From positions 1,984,001 through 2,048,000 of the forward strand of contig NZ_CP132336.1 in NCBI RefSeq assembly GCF_030758315.1: DNA of 64,000 nucleotides. Direction: 5' to 3'. The translations under genes were made by a program, and so were the position numbers. The notes below the pieces were generated by a model. That model was not told the origin of the DNA. It worked only from the letters and a program-made list of their open reading frames with translations, and did no database searches. This stretch comes from Pararhizobium sp. IMCC3301 (lineage in GTDB: Bacteria > Pseudomonadota > Alphaproteobacteria > Rhizobiales > GCA-2746425). Positions within the stretch are counted from its first letter, which is position 1; each line of letters starts with the position of its first letter. This document shows, piece by piece, positions 43,327-51,752 of this stretch.

Positions 43327-44316
43327 TTAAAACAAGCGAAGTGATGCGGTCAGCAGCACGGCACCCAGCGTGAAAACCGCGACAGCACCGAGCAGTTGCA
43401 CGCCGTTCAGCACAATGCCGGCACCGCGTGTGTTGCCGCCTGCCAGCAGCAGTGTGGCGCGCCGCGTTCCCACAGCTAAGAACATCAGAGCGCTCACGGT
43501 TATTGCGGTTCCAAGGCCCATCGCAAATGCCGACAGGATCCCAGCCCAGAACAGCCCCTGCGCCAGCGCAAACACAAGAACAATCAGCGCGCCGGTGCAG
43601 GGCCGCAGCCCGACCGATAAAACTGCCGTCGCTGCGGCTCTGACGCTGCGGCCGGCCTGATCCGCCAGCGCCGGACTGGGCGCATGAGCATGATTGCAAC
43701 CGCAATGCTCGTCATGATGGTGGTGGTCGGCAACCCGGTGTTCAGTATGCAACGGGCCTGCACCGGGGGTGCCCAACGGTGCTGCCACAATGCGGCGCAC
43801 GGATTTGACAATCAGATAGAAGCCAAGCACGGCCACCAGCACATAGCTGCCGACTTCCAGCGCCCTTGTGGCATCCGAAATGACCAGACTGGTGGCGTTG
43901 AACATGATCGCCAGAATGCTGATGACGCCGATAGCGACCAGGGCTTGCAGCAGGGATGATAGCAGGCACAACACCGCACCGCGGCGTGCTGTCTCGTGGT
44001 TTGCCAGCACATAGGAGGACATCACAACCTTGCCGTGGCCGGGGCCGGCGGCATGAAATACCCCGTACAGAAAGCTCAGACTGATCAGCGTCCAGACCGC
44101 GCTGCCGTTCTGTTTCATGTCGCGCACCGTGCCGGTCAACTGCTTGTAGAAAGCGCTCTGCTCAGCGGCAACCCAGCGAAAGAAATCGGACAGCATACCG
44201 TTCGCCGGCATCGGGGCCGCCTCTGGCGCACCGACCCCGAACGGGCCCTGCGCCACTACCAGAGCAGTGCTAAGGCACAGCATGATCAGTCCGGCCCAGA
44301 GCGCTTTCAGGAACAC
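43327..44316 (-). CDS. NicO/RcnA-type nickel/cobalt transporter
   Basis: Inner-membrane protein of 329 residues with about seven helices. Metal-family motifs are visible: GVFHAAGPGHGKVVMSSYVLAN near residue 85 (the HX4-5H-type GPGHGK signature) and GLRPCTGALIVLVFAL near residue 235. A cytoplasmic histidine-rich loop (DHHHHDEHCGCNHAHA near residue 198) lies between. The start is a GTG at 44316, ten bases inside the DUF1007 gene, so translation is coupled. The direction of transport, import or efflux, cannot be decided from sequence. Confidence 0.9.
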   Translation of the reverse strand: MFLKALWAGLIMLCLSTALVVAQGPFGVGAPEAAPMPANGMLSDFFRWVAAEQSAFYKQLTGTVRDMKQNGSAVWTLISLSFLYGVFHAAGPGHGKVVMSSYVLANHETARRGAVLCLLSSLLQALVAIGVISILAIMFNATSLVISDATRALEVGSYVLVAVLGFYLIVKSVRRIVAAPLGTPGAGPLHTEHRVADHHHHDEHCGCNHAHAPSPALADQAGRSVRAAATAVLSVGLRPCTGALIVLVFALAQGLFWAGILSAFAMGLGTAITVSALMFLAVGTRRATLLLAGGNTRGAGIVLNGVQLLGAVAVFTLGAVLLTASLRLF

Positions 44317-44990
44317 CGGATGATCGCAGAATTGGAGAGTTGGGACGTCACCGCGTAAAATTCCGGTGGGACCTCGCGCTGGTCGGCAGGCAATTCAGCA
44401 AGAGCTGCGGCAAATTCCTCCCCCATGTCCTCTGCCGGTTTGACCTCAATGCTGCAATTGTCCGGCGCACTGGCGGCCAGTTTAATGGAATCCTGCGCAT
44501 TGACTGCAAATGAGACATAGGATTCCGGGTCAAACACTTCCAGAATGAGTTTTTCATTTACTGCAACAGGGCGCTTCAACGACAGGGTAAAATTCAGCGT
44601 AAGGCGGCTCAATTCTGCATTATAGTCGAGCCAGTAATCCGTCGGATCGTTGAAATCCACATCCGCGACCTCCTCCCCCATAAAGGTGAAGAAATCATAT
44701 TCCGAAAGGCTTTCGACATTGACCTTTGCCAGCGATTCCAGTTCCTGGCGGGTGTAAACACCATCCTGGTTTTCATCCAGGCCCTGAATGACAAAGACCG
44801 AGAAAGCATCGTCAAAGGTCCAGGAATGGCGGATAGCGGAGACACGTTTCTGCGCATCGAACTCAACTTCAGCCCGGGTGTCGATCCATATGTGGGGATG
44901 CGCTTCGGCGCTCCGGATCTGGCCGGCTGCAGAAAGCATGAGGGCACTGAAGAAAAGGCCGGACAATCCAGGGCGCGTCAAACGAATCAA
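44307..44990 (-). CDS. DUF1007 family protein, exported
   Basis: A 227-residue protein with a signal peptide (FFSALMLSAAGQIRSAEA, cleavage near residue 31) and a mature start HPHIWIDTRAEVEF. DUF1007 proteins pair with NicO-type transporters in many proteobacteria. The start is a TTG overlapping the LysR stop (TTGA), and the end overlaps the NicO start by ten bases. A periplasmic metal-delivery partner is the common inference. It includes an EF-hand-like acidic loop, LDENQDGVYTRQELE near residue 75, unusual for a metal chaperone. Confidence 0.87.
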   Translation of the reverse strand: MIRLTRPGLSGLFFSALMLSAAGQIRSAEAHPHIWIDTRAEVEFDAQKRVSAIRHSWTFDDAFSVFVIQGLDENQDGVYTRQELESLAKVNVESLSEYDFFTFMGEEVADVDFNDPTDYWLDYNAELSRLTLNFTLSLKRPVAVNEKLILEVFDPESYVSFAVNAQDSIKLAASAPDNCSIEVKPAEDMGEEFAAALAELPADQREVPPEFYAVTSQLSNSAIIRCS

Positions 44991-45880
44991 TCCCCATTTC
45001 GCTGATAGTTCTTACTCATATAATCCACAAAGGCCCGAATTTTGGAAGAAAGATGACGGCGATTGGCATAAACCACGAATATTCCCCTATCCTCGGCCTC
45101 GAACTCATCCAGAACCTTGACCAGGCGCCCTTGTTTCAGATCCTCCTCAACCAGCATATGCAGGGTGCGGGCGAAGCCAAGACTCGCCAGCGCGGCCAGC
45201 CGGACTGCCTGCGGCGAATTGGTCTCTACCCGGCCTTTGACCGGAATTGTCAGACGTTTGCCCTGATCGACATAGGTCCAGCTCTGCCGCGATTTCTGAT
45301 TGCTGTCGATAAGGCAGGGCCGGTCAATCAGATCGGCGGGTGTCTTCACCTCGCCATATTGGCTGAGAACTTCGGGCGACGCGCATGTCACAATTCTGAA
45401 AGAGCCAAGCCGCCGGGCAATAAGGCTGGAATCTTCCAGTGAGGTAATCCGGATGGCGACATCGAACGCTTCCTGGATGAGATCGACGAAGCGGTCTTCC
45501 AGAACCAGTTCCAGAGATACATCCGGCTGGCTCTCGGCAAATCCCATAACGGTTTGCATCAGCGGCGAATCCGCTAGTGACCGGGGCGCTGAAAGCCGCA
45601 ATAATCCACGCGGCTTGCCGCTTTTGTCCTGGACCGTTTCCTGCAGCATATCGACCTGATGGATGATCGACTGGGCCTCGTGGAAATAGGAGTGGCCGAT
45701 TTCAGTCAGCGACAATTTGCGGGTCGTGCGATTGAGCAGCCGCACGCCCAGTTCATCTTCCAGTTCACTGACATATTTCGACACCAGCGCTTTTGACCGC
45801 CCCAAAGCCCGGCCAGCTGCGGAAAAGCCGTCTTCATCGACAACAGCAATGAAAGTGCGCATGCGCGTCAGAGTATCCAT
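44987..45880 (-). CDS. LysR family transcriptional regulator
   Basis: Regulator of 297 residues with the N-terminal HTH (MRTFIAVVDEDGFSAAGRAL near residue 7 and SKALVSKYVSELEDELGVRLL) and a C-terminal substrate domain. The residue pattern (LNRTTRKLSLTEIG, RLSAPRSLADSPLM) is close to the AaeR/DmlR/CrgA-type branch. Unlike most LysR regulators, it is co-directional with and overlaps its neighbour DUF1007 (four bases), so it may be transcribed with the metal transporter. A 590-base region precedes it. Confidence 0.9.
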   Translation of the reverse strand: MDTLTRMRTFIAVVDEDGFSAAGRALGRSKALVSKYVSELEDELGVRLLNRTTRKLSLTEIGHSYFHEAQSIIHQVDMLQETVQDKSGKPRGLLRLSAPRSLADSPLMQTVMGFAESQPDVSLELVLEDRFVDLIQEAFDVAIRITSLEDSSLIARRLGSFRIVTCASPEVLSQYGEVKTPADLIDRPCLIDSNQKSRQSWTYVDQGKRLTIPVKGRVETNSPQAVRLAALASLGFARTLHMLVEEDLKQGRLVKVLDEFEAEDRGIFVVYANRRHLSSKIRAFVDYMSKNYQRNGD

Positions 45881-46470
45881 ATTTTTCCCATTTCATTCAT
45901 TCATTCAGCTATGGACGGCCCGGCAAGACTGCCAAGGGTGCCGGATACTCTAATATGAGGAGTTCACTCTCATCACGACAGACAAAGCCACCAGACAGAG
46001 TGCGATGTCCGGTGGCGCCTGCACTTTATGTGAAGGAGAAATTGGGGTAGCAATTTGCGCAGTCAAGGATCAAACCGCCGATTGGTAAAACCCGGGTTCC
46101 GCAACGACAGACGCAAGCCAACACCCACGAAGCGCATTAAAAGCAGTTAGACTCAGCACCCTCTATCTTGTTTCGCACACGAAACAATGGCTGCAACGCA
46201 GGGTTTATGCCAAGGTTTTTCCGGTTTTTAGTTGCATCGACAGGTTATCCGGAGCGCCTGCGGCAGTGCGCCAAAACCGGCCGGAAGTGCGATACTTCAA
46301 ACGGTTCAATCACGGGTTTTTGATCGCAGCCGGGCGCTGAATGCGCGCGGTACACATCAAGTTGCATCATCTCAATATGTGAACTTGGCTGACGGGCAGG
46401 CTGAATTAAGTCGATGATTCAAGCCAAAACTGAAAAATCGCCCAATTCTTCAAAGTAATCATGAACCAGT
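45881..46470. other. 590-base non-coding region with a perfect palindrome
   Basis: No supported gene. The only frame of note (46232-46417, 61 codons) has no homologous features. The left part probably holds the LysR promoter. The clearest element is the palindrome at 46168-46187. The region is longer than any other gap in the window and could be a decayed gene or a small RNA locus, but I see no evidence for either. Confidence 0.5.
46168..46187. promoter_or_regulatory. Perfect 8-base inverted repeat, candidate operator
   Basis: TTGTTTCG-CACA-CGAAACAA spans 46168-46187 with no mismatch. It lies about 290 bases upstream of the LysR gene and about 280 bases downstream of the sulfolactate dehydrogenase gene stop. 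The form resembles sites of IclR-, LacI- or TetR-type regulators, none of which is encoded nearby. Confidence 0.6.
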
Positions 46471-47466
46471 CTAAATCGCTGCCAGAGCCGCCAGCAGACT
46501 TGCCCGGATTGTGACGCCCTCAGCCTCGGCCTTTTTGCGGCTCGCCAGACGCCGGTCACCGGGAAGCCGGGTTCCGTCCTGCTCTTCTATTGCCAGGACC
46601 AGAGCGGTCAACCGCTGCAGATAGCCGGTGCCGAAGGCCGCTGGATCAATCGCCAGAATCAATTGGCCAGTACCCGGGGGCGAGCCCTCGCCGTCAAAGA
46701 AGCTGGTTGCATCACAGGAATGATTTGCCCCGACCAGCGTCGCACATAATATCTCCACCATCAAAGCAAGTGCGGTGCCTTTGGCATCGCCCATCGGCAG
46801 CATGGTGCCCGCCAGTCCGTCCTTGGCATTGGTAGTGGGGTTGCCTTGCGGATCCAGCGCCCAGCCTTCGGGTATCGCCTCGCCGCGTTGCGCCGCGGCC
46901 ATGATGTTGCCGCGCGCCACTTTTGAGACCGACAGATCGATCACCAGGGCGGCGCGGTCCTGTTGCGGGCTGGCAAAGGCGATAGGATTGGTTCCGTAAA
47001 TCGCGCGCTTGCCGCCCCAGGGCGCAATCGAGGCGGGTGCGTTGGCAAACATCAGAGCCACCAGCCCCTGTTCGGCCAGTTTTTCAACATGGTGACCGGC
47101 AACGCCGCAATGGTTGGAATGATGCACCCCCAGCATTGCAATGCCCTGGCTTCGGGCCACACCGGTCAATGTTTCAAGACCGAGTTTCAGGGCTGGATAG
47201 GCAAAGCCGCCCTTGGCATCAACCAGAACGGCGGCCTGCGCAGGCCGCGACACCTCCGGCACTGCATGGCCGTCCGCCTTGCCGGTTTTGGCCTGAGCGC
47301 CATAGCCTTGCAGCCGTGAAAGACCATGGCCCTTCAGTCCATCAGCCTCTGCCGCCACCAGCGCTTCGGCAACAATGTGCGCATTCTCCGGTGATGTGTT
47401 GAATCCAGTCAGTGTATCACTTGCAAAGCTCCGCGCCTCTGCAAGGCTGACAATGCGGTCTTCCAT
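46471..47466 (-). CDS. comC: Ldh family oxidoreductase, probable (R)-sulfolactate dehydrogenase
   Basis: NAD(P)-dependent malate/L-lactate dehydrogenase-type enzyme of 331 residues, lacking a Rossmann fold. The active-site histidines are in MLGVHHSNHCGVAGHHVEKL near residue 115, and LTGVARSQG and GTNPIAFASP are conserved. It is the last gene of suyA-suyB-slcC-comC. In known sulfolactate degraders such as Chromohalobacter, ComC interconverts sulfopyruvate and (R)-sulfolactate, which SuyAB then cleaves. Without the suy genes this would be called a generic Ldh-family enzyme, so the symbol rests on context. Confidence 0.85.
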   Translation of the reverse strand: MEDRIVSLAEARSFASDTLTGFNTSPENAHIVAEALVAAEADGLKGHGLSRLQGYGAQAKTGKADGHAVPEVSRPAQAAVLVDAKGGFAYPALKLGLETLTGVARSQGIAMLGVHHSNHCGVAGHHVEKLAEQGLVALMFANAPASIAPWGGKRAIYGTNPIAFASPQQDRAALVIDLSVSKVARGNIMAAAQRGEAIPEGWALDPQGNPTTNAKDGLAGTMLPMGDAKGTALALMVEILCATLVGANHSCDATSFFDGEGSPPGTGQLILAIDPAAFGTGYLQRLTALVLAIEEQDGTRLPGDRRLASRKKAEAEGVTIRASLLAALAAI

Positions 47467-47477
47467 ATGTTTCTGCC

Positions 47478-48404
47478 TTATGATTGAAGCACCGACAAAA
47501 CGTTTGCGACGGTAACCTGGGAGACGCGAATATTGCTTTCTGCGGTCACCCCGGCAATATGCGGCGTGAGAATGAGGTTGGGAATATCGGCGAATTTGGC
47601 GCCATCCTGTGCGTTCACCGGTTCGGTGTGAAACACATCCAGCGCCGCGCCGCCAAGATGGCCCTGACGCAATAATGCCGCCAGCGCCGCCTCATCAACC
47701 ACACCACCGCGCGCGGCGTTGATGAGGATGGCATCGGACTTCATTGATTGAAGGGCCTTGTCGTCGATCAGATTGCGCGTCTCTGCGGTCAAGGGCACAT
47801 GCAGGCTGACAACATCAGCGCTCTGCAGCAAGGTCTCCAGCGTGACCTTTGCCGTGCGGCCCCATTGCGGCGCGCCTTCCTCCAGAAACGGATCAAAACC
47901 GATGATCTGCATCCCAAGCGCCTCGGCCCGCATCGCAGTTTCGCGGGCGATCGCACCATAACCGACAAGCCCCAGGATTTTGCCGCTGATCTCGCGGCCC
48001 ATCAGACGGCCGCGCGGCCACTGCCCGCCGGCGACTGCAGCGGCGGAATGGTAGGCACCGCGCAACAGCACCAGCGCGCTGGTGATGACATATTCCGCGA
48101 CGGACAGATCATTGGCCCCGGTTGCCGGACGCACGGCTATGCCCCTGGCCTCGCAAGCGGCGATATCGATATTGTCCAGCCCGACGCCCAGCCTGCCGAC
48201 AACTTTCAGGCCGGTAGCCGCTTCCAGCAGCGCGCCGCGGACCTGGGTCCGATTGCGCACGATCAGCCCTTTGGCGCTGGCAATTTCTGCCAGCAGGGCC
48301 TCAGGTTTGTCGACCAGATCAGGTGCATAGAGCACATCATATTCAAGACGGGCCGCCTCAAGGGCGGCCTCGTCCATGAATTCGCTGACGATGATGTCAG
48401 CCAT
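47478..48404 (-). CDS. slcC: Hydroxyacid dehydrogenase, probable (S)-sulfolactate dehydrogenase
   Basis: D-isomer-specific 2-hydroxyacid dehydrogenase family member, 308 residues. The NAD motif is GLVGYGAIARETAMRA near residue 145; catalytic Arg in INAARGGVVDEA near residue 235 and His in LTPHIAGVT near residue 285. With ComC it would racemise sulfolactate via sulfopyruvate: SlcC oxidises the S form and ComC makes the R form. Gene order next to suyAB matches that pathway. A phosphoglycerate-dehydrogenase-like alternative is unlikely given its short length and context. Confidence 0.86.
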   Translation of the reverse strand: MADIIVSEFMDEAALEAARLEYDVLYAPDLVDKPEALLAEIASAKGLIVRNRTQVRGALLEAATGLKVVGRLGVGLDNIDIAACEARGIAVRPATGANDLSVAEYVITSALVLLRGAYHSAAAVAGGQWPRGRLMGREISGKILGLVGYGAIARETAMRAEALGMQIIGFDPFLEEGAPQWGRTAKVTLETLLQSADVVSLHVPLTAETRNLIDDKALQSMKSDAILINAARGGVVDEAALAALLRQGHLGGAALDVFHTEPVNAQDGAKFADIPNLILTPHIAGVTAESNIRVSQVTVANVLSVLQS

Positions 48405-48419
48405 AGGCGAACTCCCGGA

Positions 48420-49589
48420 TCAGGCGCTGCGGTACAGTTTGGTCATGACGAACTCGCGGTGGCCCAGAGCCTCTGCCGCCGTGTTACGGCCATTGGCAGT
48501 GCGTGCGATCATTTCGATCAGAGAATCGCCGGCCTGGTCAATCGTCATCTCACGGCGCAGAATGCCGCTGACATCGACATCGACATGTTCCGACATGGTC
48601 CGCACCGTGCGCGGATTGGCGGTGATCTTGATGACCGGAACAATGGCGTTGCCAACCACATTGCCCTGCCCTGTCGGGAAGGTGTGGATGACATATCCTG
48701 CCGCCGCCATCAGCGTCACGCATTCAGCTGCAGCAGAAGAAGAGTCCATGAAATACAGGCCGGCACCTTTTTGCGGGGCTTCGGCAGGTTCGAGAATATC
48801 GATGAACTTTGACGTCCGGCCGATTTTCTCCAGATTGCCGAGGGCCTTTTCCTCAATCGTCGTCAGGCCACCTTCAATATTGCCCTTGGTCGGCTGACTG
48901 TCGGACAGATCATCGGTCTGATGGGCAAAAATCACATCATCCTGATAGGCTTTCCACATCGCATACCAGCGCTCGGCGACATCATCGTCAGCAGCCCGCG
49001 CCTTGCACAGATGCTCTGCGCCGGTGATTTCGGAGGTTTCCCCGAACACGCCGTAAATGCCTTTTGGCAGCAATTTGTCATACATGTTGCCAACCGTCGG
49101 ACAAGATCCAAGGCCGGTTGTTGTATCGGACTCGCCGCATTTGGTGGAAATCCACAGCTCGGAAATATCGCATTCCTCGCGTTGCAGCTCAGTCGCCCAG
49201 TGAACGAAATCCTTGGCTTTGCGGGAGGCGTCCATAATGGTTTTCAGATCGCCATTCTGTTCGATCGAAAACGCAGCCACCGGTTTGCCGGTTGCGGCAA
49301 TTCCGTCAGCAATTTTCTTGGTCCAGCCCGGTTCGATACCGATAACCACACATGCCGCCACATTGGGGTTTGCGCCGGTCCCGATAATGGTACGGAAATG
49401 CAGATCCAGATCTTCACCGAATTGCAGCCGCCCATAAGCATGCGGCAGAGCCTGTGAGCCCTTGATATTGTTGGCAACCGCTTCGCAGGCTGCGTTTGAA
49501 ATGTCATCGACCGGCAGGATAACAACCTGGTTGCGAACGCCTACGCGGCCGTTTTCGCGCCGATAACCAAAAAATGTGTCCGTGTTCAT
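48420..49589 (-). CDS. suyB: (2R)-sulfolactate sulfo-lyase, beta subunit (UxaA family)
   Basis: A 389-residue UxaA-family lyase subunit, the size expected for SuyB. It starts [22 protein letters not shown], with the conserved GVRN of the family. Cysteines in [17 protein letters not shown] and [15 protein letters not shown] sit where the family places its Fe-S or metal ligands. Together with the small SuyA it cleaves sulfolactate into pyruvate and sulfite. Altronate dehydratase is related, but those enzymes carry both parts in other arrangements, and the flanking sulfolactate dehydrogenases favour SuyB. It lies nine bases after suyA. Confidence 0.87.
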   Translation of the reverse strand: MNTDTFFGYRRENGRVGVRNQVVILPVDDISNAACEAVANNIKGSQALPHAYGRLQFGEDLDLHFRTIIGTGANPNVAACVVIGIEPGWTKKIADGIAATGKPVAAFSIEQNGDLKTIMDASRKAKDFVHWATELQREECDISELWISTKCGESDTTTGLGSCPTVGNMYDKLLPKGIYGVFGETSEITGAEHLCKARAADDDVAERWYAMWKAYQDDVIFAHQTDDLSDSQPTKGNIEGGLTTIEEKALGNLEKIGRTSKFIDILEPAEAPQKGAGLYFMDSSSAAAECVTLMAAAGYVIHTFPTGQGNVVGNAIVPVIKITANPRTVRTMSEHVDVDVSGILRREMTIDQAGDSLIEMIARTANGRNTAAEALGHREFVMTKLYRSA

Positions 49590-49598
49590 GAAGCTCTC

Positions 49599-49892
49599 CT
49601 ACCAGCGCTTTGTTTTCAGATTGTGCGTGTGAACATGGCCGCCCTTTTCAGCAGGGCCGACAATTTTGCCAATGTCCTGACCGTATTTCACAGCCGTGTC
49701 ACCAGCGCTCAAATCCGCCAGAGCAACCTTGTGTCCGATTGGAACGTCAGCTTTTGCTGTGAGCGTAAAAGACGAATTGTCTTCCGTGACCACGCACAGC
49801 ATTTCGGTTCCAGCTGACAGGCCTTCAACCACGACAACGCCGACATTGTCATTTTTATCATGCACCAGCAGATGCGGAATACCCATAATCAT
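49599..49892 (-). CDS. suyA: (2R)-sulfolactate sulfo-lyase, alpha subunit (SAF domain)
   Basis: A 97-residue SAF-domain protein (MGIPHLLVHDKNDNVGVVVV, then DVPIGHKVALADL near residue 50), matching the small SuyA/UxaA N-terminal subunit. Two ATG codons at 49892 and 49886 are possible; neither has a strong ribosome binding site. It begins the leftward suyAB-slcC-comC operon behind the operator at 49963-49983. It partners SuyB in releasing sulfite from sulfolactate. Confidence 0.87.
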   Translation of the reverse strand: MIMGIPHLLVHDKNDNVGVVVVEGLSAGTEMLCVVTEDNSSFTLTAKADVPIGHKVALADLSAGDTAVKYGQDIGKIVGPAEKGGHVHTHNLKTKRW

Positions 49893-49962
49893 TGCGTCGA
49901 AATACCCGACGTCCCCTGTTTAAAATTTGTTTTCCTGCGCGATCCCGGATCAGCGCGGTGAA

Positions 49963-49983
49963 GTCTTATATAAGACATAAGAC
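49963..49983. promoter_or_regulatory. Putative GntR operator of the sulfolactate locus
   Basis: GTCTTATATAAGAC (49963-49976) is a perfect 14-base palindrome, and a further copy of the half site ATAAGAC follows directly at 49977-49983. It lies between suyA (start 49892) and the divergent GntR/UTRA gene (start 50051). The GT...AC outer bases agree with the known preference of the HutC/UTRA subgroup. Binding is inferred. Confidence 0.8.
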
Positions 49984-50050
49984 AGATGACACTGTCAACG
50001 GTGGATGCTAACCTTATTTCACAAACATCGATTTTTTCGACAGGATTCTT

Positions 50051-50818
50051 ATGGCCAAAGCAGACCAGAACCGGCAAAACAGCGTGCCGAACGCACGTCC
50101 GCTTGGCTTTCGCCCGCTATATGCGCAGGTCAAGCATCAACTGCTGCAGCGGCTTCTCGACAAGACATGGATGCCGGGGGATGTGCTGCCCAGCGAACAG
50201 CACCTGGCGGGCGAGTTGGGCGTCAGCCAGGGCACCGTGCGCAAGGCACTTGATGAGCTGACAGATGAGAACATCGTGGTTCGCCGCCAGGGGCGCGGCA
50301 CCTTTGTTGCTGAACACACAGAAAAACGCGCCCTGTTCCAGTATTTCATGCTGTCGCCGGATGAAGGAAAAAAGGACGAAAATCATTTTCCCCAGAGCCA
50401 GCTTCTCAGCCTTGAGAGCGGACCTGCGACCCATCGCGAGAGAGCGGCGCTGGATCTGCCGGCCAATGAGCAGGTCTGGCGGCTGGAGCGCAACCGTTCA
50501 TTTCAAACCGCTCCGCTGATCGCCGAAAAGATCGTGCTGCCAAGACCACTGTTTGAAGGACTTGATGAAATCACCCCCTTGCCGAACAATCTTTATGGTC
50601 TGTTCGATCAGAATTTCGGCCAATCCATTGTCAGAGCCGGAGAAAAACTCAAAGCTGTCGCAGTCGAGGAAAGCCATGCGAAACGGCTTGGCTGTGCCGT
50701 CGGCACTCCGGTCCTGCGCATCGACCGCATTGCCTACGCCATGTCAGGGCGCGCGGTTGAATGGCGCATTTCCTACAGCCTGACCGACAATTTTCACTAT
50801 ATGTCGAACTTGAAATAG
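50051..50818 (+). CDS. GntR family regulator with UTRA domain (HutC subfamily), probable SuyR
   Basis: Regulator of 255 residues. The N-terminal winged helix has PLYAQVKHQLLQRLLD and LPSEQHLAGELGVSQGTVRKAL near residue 50; the UTRA ligand domain covers about 105-250 (ERNRSFQTAPLIAEKIVLPR, VLRIDRIAYAMSGRAVEWRIS). The start follows ACAGGAT. It faces the suyAB-slcC-comC operon across 158 bases with a palindromic operator. A repressor relieved by sulfolactate or a related compound is likely; SuyR has that name in known loci, but homology was not tested. Confidence 0.9.
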   Translation: MAKADQNRQNSVPNARPLGFRPLYAQVKHQLLQRLLDKTWMPGDVLPSEQHLAGELGVSQGTVRKALDELTDENIVVRRQGRGTFVAEHTEKRALFQYFMLSPDEGKKDENHFPQSQLLSLESGPATHRERAALDLPANEQVWRLERNRSFQTAPLIAEKIVLPRPLFEGLDEITPLPNNLYGLFDQNFGQSIVRAGEKLKAVAVEESHAKRLGCAVGTPVLRIDRIAYAMSGRAVEWRISYSLTDNFHYMSNLK

Positions 50819-50873
50819 CCGGAACGCACAGAGCCACGGCGTTCGGACAAAGCCGCTGATATGCGCCTGTTTT

Positions 50874-51752
50874 TCAGCTTTTCGAAAAAATCCAGTTGAG
50901 TTCCTGACGCCAGTCAATCATCCGGATGGGTGTGCCGTGCTTGCCGGTATTGAACAGGCGCATCCGCACCGGGTAATCCGGCCGGGCGGCTTTGATACTC
51001 TCGAACAGCGCTCTGGTTTTTTCCCAGGCAAACGCACCATCAAGTGTGCCATGGCCAAACACCACCGGTAACGGTCTGGCATTCTGCGATACATATGCAC
51101 TGCCAAGAAAGCCGCTGTCAGCATAGGTCGCCAGCATCAGCACGCCGGACAGGCGCGGCACGGCAACCTGCCCTTTGAGATATTGCCAGCAGATTTGCCC
51201 GCCCATCGAGCCACAGGCAAGAACAAGCTTCGCGCCAGGTGCCTGATTGGCATAATGGCTGATCAGTGCTGCCACATCGCGCGCACCCTGCTCGCCGAAA
51301 TCGGTGATGCTCGGTGCCACATAAAGCCCGTTATTGCGCACCGCCAGATTTTTCAGCCGGTTAAAATTGCCGCCGAAATTATAATCGCTGATGCCCTGAC
51401 TGCGGTCGCCGCCCCGGCCATGCAGATAGACCACAATCCAGCGCGCGCCGCGCACCTGTCCGGTCCGGGCATATTCAATCCGCCGGTTACCAACGTTGAG
51501 CGATAGATCCTGCTGTCCCTTGCGCCCGCGCATCGAGACAAAATACCCCTTGACCTTGGCACCACGAATTTTATCGCGCTCGTCAATGTCACGCTCGACC
51601 CTGTAATCGAGCCGCAGAAAAGCACCGCCCTGGCTGTTTTCCAGAACCGCCGGATAGCCAAACAAATTGTCCTTGAACGGAGCAAGCGACTGCGCGGCAG
51701 CCGCGCTGAGGCCCAACCAGATGACAATCAGGGATACACCAAGTGCTTTCAT
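50874..51752 (-). CDS. Secreted alpha/beta-hydrolase-like protein
   Basis: A protein of 292 residues with a signal peptide (MKALGVSLIVIWLGLSAAAA, cleavage near residue 21). The start at 51752 overlaps the creatininase stop; an upstream start adds four residues. The oxyanion-type HGRGGDRSQG near residue 115 and nucleophile elbow ACGSMGGQICW near residue 178 fit an alpha/beta hydrolase with Ser as nucleophile, and His may be that in TGKHGTPIR near residue 275. The substrate is unknown. It is probably periplasmic and coupled to the creatininase gene. Confidence 0.8.
   Translation of the reverse strand: MKALGVSLIVIWLGLSAAAAQSLAPFKDNLFGYPAVLENSQGGAFLRLDYRVERDIDERDKIRGAKVKGYFVSMRGRKGQQDLSLNVGNRRIEYARTGQVRGARWIVVYLHGRGGDRSQGISDYNFGGNFNRLKNLAVRNNGLYVAPSITDFGEQGARDVAALISHYANQAPGAKLVLACGSMGGQICWQYLKGQVAVPRLSGVLMLATYADSGFLGSAYVSQNARPLPVVFGHGTLDGAFAWEKTRALFESIKAARPDYPVRMRLFNTGKHGTPIRMIDWRQELNWIFSKS

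Noticed and set aside
46232-46417. 61-codon frame in the 590-base gap
   Set aside because: Short, no ribosome binding site and no recognisable features; it may be chance.
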